Assembly (NCBI RefSeq): GCF_000708715.2
Contig: NZ_JENB01000006.1
Span: 1 to 64,000 of the forward strand
Source of the DNA: Pseudomonas putida W15Oct28
GTDB taxonomy: Bacteria > Pseudomonadota > Gammaproteobacteria > Pseudomonadales > Pseudomonadaceae
Direction: 5' to 3'
Length of the DNA stretch: 64,000 nucleotides
The position numbers were made by a program, and so were the translations under genes. Each line of letters starts with the position of its first letter. Position 1 is the stretch's first letter. Below the pieces are notes generated by a model. It had not been told where the DNA came from. It made no database searches and saw only the letters and a program-made list of their open reading frames with translations. Of the stretch, positions 53,010 through 63,484 are shown one piece after another.

Positions 53010-53879
53010 TCAAGAGGTTGTACGCCCTTCTTCAAGCAGTTTCACGAACATGCTCAAACTGCGAGATACCGCGCCCCGCCGCCACACCAGCCAGGTTTTC
53101 AGGTAGCGGAAATCTTCCGACATAGGCCAGGCACTGACGGTGCTGCACCCGGGCATGTTGTCGAGCATGCTGCGCGGCATCATGGCCAGGCCTGCACCTG
53201 CGCTGACGCAGGCCAGCATGCCGTGGTACGACTCCATCTCGTGGATCTTGCCCGGCACTGCCTGGTCCTTGACGAACCAGTTTTCAAAGTGATGGCGGTA
53301 CGAACAGTTGGCGCGGAAGGCGTAGATGCTTTCCCCGTTCACATCCTGGGCGCGGGTAACTGGGGCGTGGTTGAGCGGCGCGATGACCATCATCTCCTCT
53401 TCGAACACGGGCATGCCTTCCAGTGTCGGGTGCAGCACCGGGCCGTCGACGAAAGCCGCCACCAGGCGGCCAGACAACACGCCTTCAAGCATGGTCCCCG
53501 AAGGCCCGGTGGACAGGTCCAGGTCAACCTTGGGGTAGCGCTGGTTGTACGCCGCCAGCAAGGCCGGGATGCGCACCGCTGCCGTGCTTTCCAGCGAACC
53601 GAGGGCAAAAGTACCCTGCGGGTCTTCGCCGGCCACGGTCAGGCGCGCCTCGTGCACCAGGTCGAGGATGCGCCGGGTGTATTCAAGAAAATTCCAGCCT
53701 GCTGGCGACAGGCGCAGGCGGCTTTTTTCGCGAATGAACAGCTCCACGCCCAGGTCTTCCTCCAGCTGCTTGATGCGCGTGGTCAGGTTCGACGGCACCC
53801 GATGGATGTGCTGCGCGGCGGCACTGATGCTGCCCTGCTCTGCCACGGCCTTGAAGATCTCCAGTTGCACCAGGTCCAC
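53010..53879 (-). CDS. ptrR: LysR-family regulator, PtrR/YneJ type
   Basis: This 289-residue protein has a LysR winged HTH (about 1-60, with [20 protein letters not shown]) and an effector domain (about 88-285). It is divergent from the succinate-semialdehyde dehydrogenase gene across 107 nt, the same arrangement as E. coli yneJ (ptrR) and yneI (sad), where the regulator responds to putrescine-linked metabolism. The name rests on this context and overall resemblance. It would bind the shared intergenic region. Confidence 0.75.
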   Translation of the reverse strand: MDLVQLEIFKAVAEQGSISAAAQHIHRVPSNLTTRIKQLEEDLGVELFIREKSRLRLSPAGWNFLEYTRRILDLVHEARLTVAGEDPQGTFALGSLESTAAVRIPALLAAYNQRYPKVDLDLSTGPSGTMLEGVLSGRLVAAFVDGPVLHPTLEGMPVFEEEMMVIAPLNHAPVTRAQDVNGESIYAFRANCSYRHHFENWFVKDQAVPGKIHEMESYHGMLACVSAGAGLAMMPRSMLDNMPGCSTVSAWPMSEDFRYLKTWLVWRRGAVSRSLSMFVKLLEEGRTTS

Positions 53880-53986
53880 AGCCTTTCTCCAAACGTGAAT
53901 GTTTCGCTCATTATTATTCAGTTTTCATTAAAGCCATAGCCCACTAGTCTGGCGTCACTGATTAACAACAACGAGAGTGTCCCGCC

Positions 53987-55372
53987 ATGAGCGCGATCAG
54001 CAGCCTGACCCACGCCATCTCCCTCGACCCGTACAGCGGCGAGCAGATCGGCGCCTACCCGTTCGACACCGACGCCGCACTGGAAGCGGCGCTGCAACGT
54101 GCCAAGGTTGGCTACGGCCAGTGGCGCCAAGTGTCGCTGGGTCAGCGCAGCGAGTACCTGCTGGCCCTGGCCAACACCCTCGAAGCCAAGGCCGAAGCCT
54201 TTGCCCAGATGATCAGCCGCGAAATCGGCAAGCCGATTGCCCAGGCCCGTGGCGAAGTCAGCAAGTGCGTCGGCCTGTGCCGCTGGTATGCCGAACACGG
54301 CCCGGCCATGCTTGCCGCCGAGCCGACCCAGGTTGAAAAAGCCCGTATCGAATACCGCCCGCTCGGCCCGATCCTGGCCGTGATGCCGTGGAACTTCCCG
54401 GTCTGGCAGGTACTGCGCGGCGCCGTGCCGGCGATCCTGGCAGGCAATACCTACGTGCTCAAGCACGCGCCGAACGTGATGGGCAGTGCCTACCTGCTGG
54501 GCGAGCTGTTCAAGGATGCCGGCCTGCCGGAAGGCGTGTTCGAAGTGCTGAACGTGACCCCGGATGGCGTCACCCGCGCCATCAACGACCCGCGTATCGC
54601 CGCCGTCACCCTGACCGGCAGCGTACGCGCCGGCATGGCGATTGGTGCCCAGGCCGGTGCCGCGCTGAAGAAGTGCGTGCTGGAGCTGGGTGGCTCCGAC
54701 CCGTTCATCGTGCTGGCCGACGCCGACCTGGATGCCGCCGTGAAGGCTGCGGTCATTGGCCGTTACCAGAACACCGGCCAGGTCTGCGCTGCGGCCAAGC
54801 GCCTGATCGTGGAAGACAGCATTGTCGAGGAGTTCACCCGCAAATTCGTTGAAGCAACCCGCGAACTGAAAGTCGGCAACCCACTGGAAGACGGCACCTA
54901 CATCGGCCCAATGGCCCGTTACGACCTGCGCGACGAGCTGGATGGCCAGGTGCAGGCGACCCTCGCCGAAGGCGCCACCCTGCTGCTGGGCGGCAACAAG
55001 GTCGAAGGCGTGGCCAACTTCTATGCGCCGACCGTGTTCGCCAACGTCACCCCGCAAATGACCGCATTCAAACAGGAACTGTTCGGGCCGGTGGCCGCGA
55101 TCATCACTGCACGTGATGCCGACCATGCGGTAGAGCTGGCCAACGACAGCGAGTTCGGCCTGGCCGCGACCATCTACACCGCCGACTATGCACTGGCCGA
55201 GCGCATGACTGCAGCACTGGATACCGGTGGCGTGTTCATCAACGGCTACTGCGCTTCCGACCCCCGCGTGGCGTTTGGCGGCGTGAAGAAGAGCGGGTTC
55301 GGGCGTGAACTGTCGCACTTTGGTGTGCGCGAGTTCACCAATGCCCAGACGGTGTGGCTGGACCGTAACTGA
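53987..55372 (+). CDS. sad: NAD(P)-dependent succinate-semialdehyde dehydrogenase
   Basis: This 461-residue aldehyde dehydrogenase is the length of E. coli Sad (YneI). The catalytic Glu is in LELGGSDPF at about 236 and the catalytic Cys in NTGQVCAAAKR at about 270. The cofactor-binding segment MPWNFPVWQVLRG is at about 131-143. It would oxidise succinate semialdehyde, the end product of GABA breakdown, to succinate. The polyamine genes 3-8 kb downstream could feed it. It is divergent from ptrR and ends at a REP pair. Confidence 0.88.
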   Translation: MSAISSLTHAISLDPYSGEQIGAYPFDTDAALEAALQRAKVGYGQWRQVSLGQRSEYLLALANTLEAKAEAFAQMISREIGKPIAQARGEVSKCVGLCRWYAEHGPAMLAAEPTQVEKARIEYRPLGPILAVMPWNFPVWQVLRGAVPAILAGNTYVLKHAPNVMGSAYLLGELFKDAGLPEGVFEVLNVTPDGVTRAINDPRIAAVTLTGSVRAGMAIGAQAGAALKKCVLELGGSDPFIVLADADLDAAVKAAVIGRYQNTGQVCAAAKRLIVEDSIVEEFTRKFVEATRELKVGNPLEDGTYIGPMARYDLRDELDGQVQATLAEGATLLLGGNKVEGVANFYAPTVFANVTPQMTAFKQELFGPVAAIITARDADHAVELANDSEFGLAATIYTADYALAERMTAALDTGGVFINGYCASDPRVAFGGVKKSGFGRELSHFGVREFTNAQTVWLDRN

Positions 55373-55380
55373 TTCACGAC

Positions 55381-55490
55381 CCTGGGGCCGCTGCGCGGCC
55401 CATCGCGACACAAGGCCGCTCCTACAGGAGATCGCGTAATCCTGTAGGAGCGGCCTCGTGTCGCGAAAGGGCCGCGCAGCGGCCCCAAAG
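55381..55490. repeat. Long inverted REP pair between sad and the helicase gene
   Basis: Arms at about 55384-55425 and 55442-55487 contain GGGGCCGCTGCGCGGCC plus GCGACACAAGGCCGCTCCTACAGG and the inverse. It separates convergent genes. Confidence 0.8.
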
Positions 55491-55493
55491 GCC

Positions 55494-57404
55494 TTAATCC
55501 CGAACCTGGTCCTTGACCCAGTCCAGCATCCCCCCCGGCACGATCAGTTCATGCCGCGCCCGCGAACAGGCGGTATACAGCCCCGCCAGCATCCGCGCCC
55601 GCTCATTGCGGTTACCCGCCACCTGCGGCGCCACCATCAGCTCCGGCGACACCATCACCCGGGCGAACTCCATGTTTTTCACATCCCGTACCCGACCCAG
55701 GAACAACTTGGGCGCCTTGTCCCAACGGTAACGGCTCTTGGCTTTGGCAAAATGCTCCGGCGTATAGCCTTTGCGCAGCATGTTGGCCACGGCAACGAAC
55801 GCCTTGTCATCGCCCTTGTCCTGCTCCAGCGCCTGCCAGCTGGCGTAGCGGAACAACATCGGGTGACGCGGTCGGGTGCCGTAGCGGTACAACTCGATGC
55901 AGTCCTCGACGAACAGTTCGAAGTCCTTGCGCGCGCTTTTCAGCAATACGAACGGCACACTTTGGTGCGTCAGGCGCTGGAACCAGCCAAACAGGCCCCA
56001 TTCGTCATCGACGATCAGCGCCGTGGGCTGGTCCGGCACGGTCACCGTATCGAAGAAACTGACCCGCGTGTAGTGCTCGGCGCTACCACTGAAGGCCGCC
56101 TGGATCGACGCCGGGTGCGCCTGGATCAGCGGGTTGAGCACATTGTCCATCGCCGGCCCGGCACGCAGGGAATGGTCGATGTAGCGTTGGCGGATGAAGC
56201 TGCCATGGTGCGGGCTGAGGCCGTTGAGGTTCTGCAACTCGTCGCCCAAGGCAATGATCGACTGTGGGCTGCGGTCCAGCACGGCAAGCATGGGGGCCGA
56301 TAGCTCGTGAGCCTCGTCGACGATCACATGGGTGTAGCGGCTGTCGATCACAAAATCAGTCAACGACAGCAACTTGACCCGGTGGTAGTCGCGCACCGGC
56401 AACTGGACGTCCCGCGCGGACGGGCGAATCAGCTCTTGCCAGTACAGACGCGCCTTTTCCAGCAGTACCTCCTGGTCCAGCGGCGAGGTTCCCGGCCCAG
56501 CCCAAGGCAAATGGTGCAACTGAAGCTGGGTGTCGGCACTGTGGCAGAAGGTGCGCACGGCGCGAATGCACAAGGCAACCACATCGCGCGCGGCGAGCGG
56601 GCCGATGTCAGGGATGGCCAGCCAGCGTACAACCTGCTCATTCTGCGGGCGCCAGGACAGTTTGGTGCGATACGGGTCGCGCAGGCGCCAGCCGTTGTTG
56701 GTGAGGTCGCGGTTGAGCAGCTCGTCAGCCAGCTGGCCAAAGGTCAGAGCGGTGTAGGCAGCAGCGTCCTTTACCCGCGCCTGCAAGGCGCGCAACTGCC
56801 CTTCAGTCAATGCCAGAAGCAACGTGCGCTGTGGCTCCAGCAGGCGGGCGAACTGGTGAATCAGGAAGGTCTTGCCAGTGCCAGCAAAGCCCTGCACCGC
56901 CACCGACTCGTCGATACCACTGAGAAACTCGCGCAGCAGGCGGTTCTGCTGGTCGCTGAGCATCAGGTCGCTGGCCAGCGACGGCAGGTACACCGGATGC
57001 AACGGTGTGGCCCGCTGGCGGTAGGTGTCGGCGAACTGGAAATTCCACTGGCCTTCGCTATCCAGCAGTTCGTCTACCGTGTACTCCACCTCGGCCGACA
57101 GCAGAGCAATGCCGTTTTCGCCCAGCATGCCCAGGCCCATGGCAAAGGCTTCACGATCGAAGTGCTGCGTTACCTGGCTTTGGAAGCGCCCGGGTGCGGC
57201 GCTTTCGACTTCGTTGGCGATGCGCACGATTTCGGCGAAACGGCGCTCTTGCGCGTCGGCCGAGGCGGTGGCCGGCTGGCGCGGCAGGTTTTGCACAAAC
57301 AGCACTGCGGCGGCTTCGAGGATGCTGGCAGTGGTGAAGAAGTCAGTTTTATGTTCGCTGGCGAGGCGGTCGGCCTGGTCGCTGGGCAAAGGCAGGTAGA
57401 ACAT
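55494..57404 (-). CDS. Orphan UvrD-like superfamily 1 helicase/ATPase
   Basis: The ATG at 57404 (GAGG six bases upstream) gives 636 residues. After an unrecognised N-terminal region (1-160) come a Q-like segment (LSDQQNRLLREFL), Walker A GFAGTGKTF at about 183, Walker B THVIVDEAHELS at about 360, a GDELQNLNG motif III-like segment, and a C-terminal motif VI-like LYTACSRARHELIV near 612. Weak canonical motifs IV and V leave room for a nucleotidase or regulatory ATPase. No nuclease domain or partner gene is seen. It is flanked by REP pairs on both sides. Confidence 0.7.
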   Translation of the reverse strand: MFYLPLPSDQADRLASEHKTDFFTTASILEAAAVLFVQNLPRQPATASADAQERRFAEIVRIANEVESAAPGRFQSQVTQHFDREAFAMGLGMLGENGIALLSAEVEYTVDELLDSEGQWNFQFADTYRQRATPLHPVYLPSLASDLMLSDQQNRLLREFLSGIDESVAVQGFAGTGKTFLIHQFARLLEPQRTLLLALTEGQLRALQARVKDAAAYTALTFGQLADELLNRDLTNNGWRLRDPYRTKLSWRPQNEQVVRWLAIPDIGPLAARDVVALCIRAVRTFCHSADTQLQLHHLPWAGPGTSPLDQEVLLEKARLYWQELIRPSARDVQLPVRDYHRVKLLSLTDFVIDSRYTHVIVDEAHELSAPMLAVLDRSPQSIIALGDELQNLNGLSPHHGSFIRQRYIDHSLRAGPAMDNVLNPLIQAHPASIQAAFSGSAEHYTRVSFFDTVTVPDQPTALIVDDEWGLFGWFQRLTHQSVPFVLLKSARKDFELFVEDCIELYRYGTRPRHPMLFRYASWQALEQDKGDDKAFVAVANMLRKGYTPEHFAKAKSRYRWDKAPKLFLGRVRDVKNMEFARVMVSPELMVAPQVAGNRNERARMLAGLYTACSRARHELIVPGGMLDWVKDQVRD

Positions 57405-57478
57405 CGGCACCTCGGGTTGGATCAGGGCGGCACGATAGCAACTTTCGGCGTGAGATGCTGAGTTCAGTGTTGACTGGG

Positions 57479-57560
57479 CCGGCTTCTTCGCGGGCGCGCC
57501 CGCTCCCACAGGATCGCCTCAGGTCCCTGTGGGAGCGGGCAAGCCCGCGAAGAGGCCAGC
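57479..57560. repeat. REP pair upstream of the helicase gene
   Basis: Arms at about 57479-57513 and 57526-57560 contain GGCTTCTTCGCGGGCGCGCC and the inverse GGCAAGCCCGCGAAGAGGCC. It lies between the AraC gene stop and the helicase gene. Confidence 0.8.
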
Positions 57561-57575
57561 AGCTATATCGCTACC

Positions 57576-58475
57576 TCAACCCCTGCTCCGCTTCAAGGTC
57601 TCGCTCGGAAACTCCTTGAACAATTGCCGGTAACTCTCTGAAAACCTTCCCAAATGCCAGAATGACCAGCGCATCGCGACTTCAGCCACGGTCGCCCTGC
57701 CATCGCGTAACAGATCACGCCGCGCGCCGTTCAGCCGACGCAAGCGCAGCCACTGTGCTGGCGGCATGCCGGTAAAGGCCTTGAACGCCTGCTGCAATTG
57801 GCGCAGCGAAACCCCGGCAACATCCGCCAGTTCCACCAGGTTCAACGTCTCCTCGGGGCAATCTGCCGCCCACTCGCTGACCCGGCGCATGATCGCCCGC
57901 TCTTCGTCACGCCGCCCCAAGGCGACGCCCTGCAGGCGCTGGCTGGCGTTATCGAGGATAAACAGGCAGTCCTCCAGCAGTTGCTCCGCCAGGGCTTGCC
58001 CTTGCAATGGGCAATCGGCCTGCCCGAGACGGGTCAGCGTGGCACTCAGCCAACTGCCAAACAACGCGTTCTGCCCACTGCCCAGCGGCACCATGAACAA
58101 CCCTTCGAGGCGTTGCGGGTCCAGCCCATGGCGGGCCAGGAAGGCCTGGTCGAACACCACCGCCACTTCCTGGTAGTTCTCCGGGGTGATCCAGATGTTG
58201 CGGCTTTGCTCGTTCAGCAAGTACAGGCTGTTTTCGCTGCGGTCGAAGCAAAACGCCAGTGAACCGCTCGGTGCCCGGAAAAACTGCTCCACGCGGGTGT
58301 TCAACCGCTCCTCGTACACCTCCACGCCATCCATCCCCAGCCAGCGCAGCTCACCGCTGAAATGCCCCGGCGACATCTGCCGGTACTGCTGCTGCCAGCC
58401 AGGGGTAGCGCGCACTTGCTCAGAGACGTCGGTGGTATGGAATGCCTGGACTTGCAGCGCATTGGGCGTTGTCAC
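57576..58475 (-). CDS. AraC-family regulator, divergent from the polyamine genes
   Basis: Starting at the GTG at 58475 (AGGA six bases upstream) the protein has 299 residues. The longer frame to 58586 adds a dubious leader. The N-terminal ligand-binding part (about 20-190) is followed by an AraC HTH pair at about 200-297: LVELADVAGVSLRQLQQAF and TVAEVAMRWSFWHLGRFSES. It is divergent from the glutamine-synthetase-like gene across 159 nt, so it probably controls that operon, perhaps in response to a polyamine. The ligand is not known. Confidence 0.82.
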   Translation of the reverse strand: MTTPNALQVQAFHTTDVSEQVRATPGWQQQYRQMSPGHFSGELRWLGMDGVEVYEERLNTRVEQFFRAPSGSLAFCFDRSENSLYLLNEQSRNIWITPENYQEVAVVFDQAFLARHGLDPQRLEGLFMVPLGSGQNALFGSWLSATLTRLGQADCPLQGQALAEQLLEDCLFILDNASQRLQGVALGRRDEERAIMRRVSEWAADCPEETLNLVELADVAGVSLRQLQQAFKAFTGMPPAQWLRLRRLNGARRDLLRDGRATVAEVAMRWSFWHLGRFSESYRQLFKEFPSETLKRSRG

Positions 58476-58634
58476 GCGAGATCCTAGGTGCACTCTTTTG
58501 GTGCATTGCTTGCCGGAGAAAATGGATAGATCGGCCTCGGGGGCTGCGACCAAGATAGTCTCCAGTGCGTCACCTGGGAAGCCCAATGCCTTGCAAGCGT
58601 TGCTCCCACACTAAAACCCAACCAAGAGGTCTGT

Positions 58635-59993
58635 ATGAACGCCCCCTTCGATCAGCTGTACACCTGGCTGAAAGAACACCGCATCACCGAAGTCGAATGC
58701 GTGATCAGCGACCTGACCGGCATCGCCCGCGGCAAGATCGCGCCCACCGCCAAGTTCCTCCACGAGCGTGGCATGCGCCTGCCTGAAAGCGTGCTGCTGC
58801 AGACGGTCACCGGCGACTACGTTGACGATGACATCTACTACAACCTCCTCGATGCCGCCGACATCGACATGGTCTGCCGCCCCGACCCCTCCGCCGTGTA
58901 CCAGATCCCGTGGGCGATCGAGCCAACCGCGATCGTGATCCACGACACCTTCGACAAGCAAGGCAACCCCATCGAGCTGTCCCCGCGCAACGTGCTGAAG
59001 AAGGTGCTCAAGCTCTACGCCGACAAGGGCTGGCAGCCAATCGTCGCGCCCGAGATGGAGTTCTACCTCACCAAGCGCTGTGAAGACCCGGACTTGCCAT
59101 TGCAGGTGCCGCTGGGCCGTTCTGGCCGTGCCGAAAGCGGCCGCCAGTCGTTCTCGATCGATGCCGCCAACGAATTCGACCCGCTGTTCGAGGATGTCTA
59201 CGACTGGTGCGAGATCCAGGGCCTGGACCTGGACACGCTGATCCACGAAGACGGCCCGGCGCAAATGGAAATCAACTTCCGCCATGGCGACGCGCTGGAC
59301 CTGGCCGACCAGATCACCGTATTCAAACGCACCATGCGTGAAGCTGCGCTCAAGCACAACGTGGCCGCCACCTTCATGGCCAAGCCGATCACCGACGAAC
59401 CGGGCAGTGCCATGCACCTGCACCAGAGCGTGGTCGACATCGCCACGGGCAAGCCGATCTTCGCCAATGAAGACGGCAGCATGAGCCAGCTGTTCCTGCA
59501 CCACATCGGCGGTTTGCAGAAGTACATCCCCAAGCTGCTGCCGATGTTCGCGCCCAACGTCAACTCGTTCCGCCGCTTCCTGCCGGACACCTCGGCACCG
59601 GTGAACGTCGAGTGGGGTGAAGAAAACCGCACCGCCGGGCTGCGTGTGCCCACCTCCAGCCCAGAGGCAATGCGCGTGGAAAACCGCCTGCCGGGCGCCG
59701 ATGCCAACCCGTACCTGGCCATCGCTGCCAGCCTGCTGTGCGGCTACCTGGGCATGGTCGAGCAGCTTGACCCCAGTGCGCCCGTGCAGGGCCGTGCCTA
59801 CGAGCGTCGCAACCTGCGCCTGCCGATCACCATCGAAGATGCCCTGCAGCACATGGAAGACTGCGAGACCGTGCAGCAGTACCTGGGCAAGCAGTTCGTG
59901 CAGGGCTATGTGGCCGTCAAACGTGCCGAGCATGAGAACTACAAGCGGGTCATCAGTTCGTGGGAGCGTGAGTTCCTGATGATGAGCGTCTGA
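58635..59993 (+). CDS. Gamma-glutamylpolyamine synthetase (glutamine-synthetase family, PuuA/PauA-like)
   Basis: This 452-residue protein has the glutamine-synthetase fold: the N-terminal beta-grasp part (about 1-115) and the catalytic domain (about 120-450) with PEMEFYLTKR, GPAQMEINFRHGD, TFMAKP and GSAMHLHQS metal- and ATP-binding segments. It lacks the adenylylated-Tyr tail typical of GlnA. It is followed by a polyamine-binding protein and a gamma-glutamylputrescine-oxidase-like FAD enzyme, so it most likely ligates glutamate to putrescine or another polyamine (PuuA/PauA role). The exact amine is uncertain because Pseudomonas carries several paralogs. ATG at 58635 with AAGAGG upstream. Confidence 0.85.
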   Translation: MNAPFDQLYTWLKEHRITEVECVISDLTGIARGKIAPTAKFLHERGMRLPESVLLQTVTGDYVDDDIYYNLLDAADIDMVCRPDPSAVYQIPWAIEPTAIVIHDTFDKQGNPIELSPRNVLKKVLKLYADKGWQPIVAPEMEFYLTKRCEDPDLPLQVPLGRSGRAESGRQSFSIDAANEFDPLFEDVYDWCEIQGLDLDTLIHEDGPAQMEINFRHGDALDLADQITVFKRTMREAALKHNVAATFMAKPITDEPGSAMHLHQSVVDIATGKPIFANEDGSMSQLFLHHIGGLQKYIPKLLPMFAPNVNSFRRFLPDTSAPVNVEWGEENRTAGLRVPTSSPEAMRVENRLPGADANPYLAIAASLLCGYLGMVEQLDPSAPVQGRAYERRNLRLPITIEDALQHMEDCETVQQYLGKQFVQGYVAVKRAEHENYKRVISSWEREFLMMSV

Positions 59994-61151
<1,158 letters not shown>

Positions 61152-61165
61152 GCCGAGAACAGCCC

Positions 61166-62461
61166 ATGTCTTTCGATTCCCAACACACTGCTTCGTACTA
61201 CGCTGCCACGGCACGCAACGCGGCGCCCTACCCCAGCCTGGACGACGAATTGACCGCCGATGTGTGCGTGGTCGGCGGCGGGCTGACCGGCGTCAACACC
61301 GCCCTGGAACTGGCTGAACGCGGCTTGTCGGTGGTCCTGCTGGAAGGCCGGCGCATCGGCTGGGGAGCTAGCGGGCGCAATGGCGGCCAGCTGATTCGCG
61401 GTATTGGCCATGACGTCAGCGGCTTTACCCGGCATGTCGGCCAGGATGGCGTGCGCTACCTGAAGCAGGCCGGCATCGATTCGGTGGCGCTGGTGGCCAG
61501 CCGCATCGCCCAGTACGGCATTGCCTGCGACCTGCGCTGGGGGTTCTGCGAACTGGCCAACACAGCCGACCAGTTCGCCGCCTTCAAGGACGAGCAGGAT
61601 GACCTGGCAGCGCTTGGCTATCGCCCCGAAACCCGTCTGGTAGGCCCTGGGCAGTTGCATGAAATCGTCGCCAGCGACCAGTACGCCGGCGGCCTGGTAG
61701 ACATGGGCTCGGGCCACCTGCACCCGCTCGACCTGGTCCAGGGCGAAGCCCGTGCCGCCCATAGCGTGGGCGTGCGCATCTTCGAACAAAGCCCCGTACT
61801 GCGAATTGAGCACGGCCCCCGCGTGACCCTGCACACGGCCCATGGCAAGGTGCGGGCGGACAGCCTGGTGCTGGGCTGCAACGCCCACCTCGATGAACTG
61901 GAACCGCGACTGAGCGGCAAGGTGCTGCCGGCCGGCAGTTACGTAGTCGCCACCGAACCCTTGCCCGAAGCACTGGCCGCTACCCTGATCCCGCAGAACA
62001 TGGCGCTGTGCGACCAGAAGGTCGGCCTGGACTACTACCGCCTCACCGCAGACCGCCGCCTGCTGTTCGGCGGTGCCTGCCACTACTCCGGCCGCGACCC
62101 CAAGGACATCGCCGCCTACATGCGCCCGAAGGTGCTGAAGGTGTTCCCGCAACTGGCCAACGTGCGCATCGACTACCAGTGGGGCGGCATGATCGGCATC
62201 ACCGCCAACCGCTTCCCCCAGGTCGGGCGCCTGAGCCAGCACCCGAACGTCTATTACGCCCAGGGCTATTCCGGGCACGGGCTGAACGTGACGCACTGGA
62301 CGGCGAAACTGCTGGCCGAATGCATCGCCCTCGGCCACAGCCAAGGCCTGGACGTTTTCAGCGCCGTGCCCCACTTGACCTTCCCGGGCGGCAAGGCACT
62401 GCGCTCGCCGCTGCTGGCAATGGGCATGTTGTGGTATCGCTTACGCGAAGCGCTGGGCTAA
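61166..62461 (+). CDS. Gamma-glutamylputrescine oxidase-like FAD enzyme (PuuB/PauB-like)
   Basis: The ATG at 61166 gives 431 residues; the frame upstream of it overlaps the binding-protein gene and is not coding. The FAD-binding Rossmann segment reads DVCVVGGGLTGVNTALEL at about 31-48, followed by LEGRRIGWGASGRNGGQL, typical of the D-amino-acid-oxidase (DAO) family. A C-terminal YSGHGLNVTHW segment lies near the flavin. It would oxidatively deaminate gamma-glutamylputrescine to the aldehyde, the second step of the glutamylation route. It is third in the synthetase-binding protein-oxidase operon. Confidence 0.86.
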   Translation: MSFDSQHTASYYAATARNAAPYPSLDDELTADVCVVGGGLTGVNTALELAERGLSVVLLEGRRIGWGASGRNGGQLIRGIGHDVSGFTRHVGQDGVRYLKQAGIDSVALVASRIAQYGIACDLRWGFCELANTADQFAAFKDEQDDLAALGYRPETRLVGPGQLHEIVASDQYAGGLVDMGSGHLHPLDLVQGEARAAHSVGVRIFEQSPVLRIEHGPRVTLHTAHGKVRADSLVLGCNAHLDELEPRLSGKVLPAGSYVVATEPLPEALAATLIPQNMALCDQKVGLDYYRLTADRRLLFGGACHYSGRDPKDIAAYMRPKVLKVFPQLANVRIDYQWGGMIGITANRFPQVGRLSQHPNVYYAQGYSGHGLNVTHWTAKLLAECIALGHSQGLDVFSAVPHLTFPGGKALRSPLLAMGMLWYRLREALG

Positions 62462-62627
62462 GTTCGCCGCAAACCATGCGGTACAAGAGAGATCGAGCGC
62501 CGCCTCCGCGGCGCATCACAGCCCCGGTTTCTTCCCCTTTCCACAGAGGATTGAACTCGCCCACTGGCCAACTGGCGCGCACCTGCTAGCGTTGTTCTGG
62601 CCGACCTCTCATGGATGCGCCTTCATC

Positions 62628-63305
62628 ATGAAATCACTGCCTCGCATTACCCTGTTGTGCGCCGCACTGCTTGCCGTGGCCGCCTGCTCCAGCCATAGCG
62701 TGGACCCCAAGGATTATTCCGGCTTCCTCAAGGACTACAGCCGGTTGCAAGAAGCCAAGAGCCCGTCGGGTGACCCGGTGATGCGCTGGATCGACCCCAA
62801 GGTCAATATCAACCAGTACAGCCAGGTGTTCATCGAGCCCAGCCAGTTCTACCCCAAGCCGCAGCCGACCGCAGTGATCTCGCAACAGACGCTGCAGGAA
62901 ATCACCCGCTACTTCAATGAAGCCCTACGCCGTGAAATCGGCAGCGTTATGCCCTTGGCCCAAGGGCCAGGCCCGGGTGTGATCGTGGTGCGCCCGGCGA
63001 TCACGGCAGTGTCCACCAGCAATGAAGGCCTCAAACCTTACGAAGTGATCCCCATCGCGCTTATTTCGGCAGGCGTGAACACCGCCATGGGTGGGCGTGA
63101 TCAGGACGTGGATGTGGGCGTGGAGGCGGCGTTCCTGGACGGTGGCAGCCAGAAAGTGCTGGCCCAGGTGGTGCGCAAAGGTGCGGGCCAGGAGCTGGAG
63201 AACGATACCCAGAAGCTGACCCTGAATGACGTCAAGCCGGTGCTGGATGGTTGGGCCAAGGACATGCGCGCCAGCTTCATTGAGGCCAAGCAGAAAGCCC
63301 GCTGA
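62628..63305 (+). CDS. DUF3313 family lipoprotein
   Basis: This 225-residue protein starts MKSLPRITLLCAALLAVAAC, a lipoprotein signal with lipobox VAAC (acylated Cys 20). An in-frame TTG at 62592 would give an unlikely longer leader. The mature protein has the DUF3313 pattern: YSGFLKDYSRLQ, RWIDPKVNINQYSQVFIEP. Function is unknown for the family. It stands alone after the polyamine operon with a 166-nt gap. Confidence 0.8.
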   Translation: MKSLPRITLLCAALLAVAACSSHSVDPKDYSGFLKDYSRLQEAKSPSGDPVMRWIDPKVNINQYSQVFIEPSQFYPKPQPTAVISQQTLQEITRYFNEALRREIGSVMPLAQGPGPGVIVVRPAITAVSTSNEGLKPYEVIPIALISAGVNTAMGGRDQDVDVGVEAAFLDGGSQKVLAQVVRKGAGQELENDTQKLTLNDVKPVLDGWAKDMRASFIEAKQKAR

Positions 63306-63317
63306 GGGCCGCCTTAC

Positions 63318-63465
63318 ACAGTACCTGTGGGAGCGGCCTTGCGTCGCGAAAGGGCCGCAAAGCGGCCCCAGCAATATAGGCAGCAATGCCGAAATCCTGG
63401 GGGCGCTTCGCCCCCCTTTCCGACCGGTCCGGCGCCCCGGCAAGGCCGCTCCCACAAAAAGATCG
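63318..63465. repeat. REP cluster and GC hairpin between DUF3313 and sdaA
   Basis: REP arms at about 63326-63375 and 63441-63458 flank GGGGGCG-CTTCG-CCCCCC followed by TTT near 63400-63419, which may act as a bidirectional terminator for the convergent genes. Confidence 0.65.
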
Positions 63466-63484
63466 CATTGGCCGGTAGTTTTGT

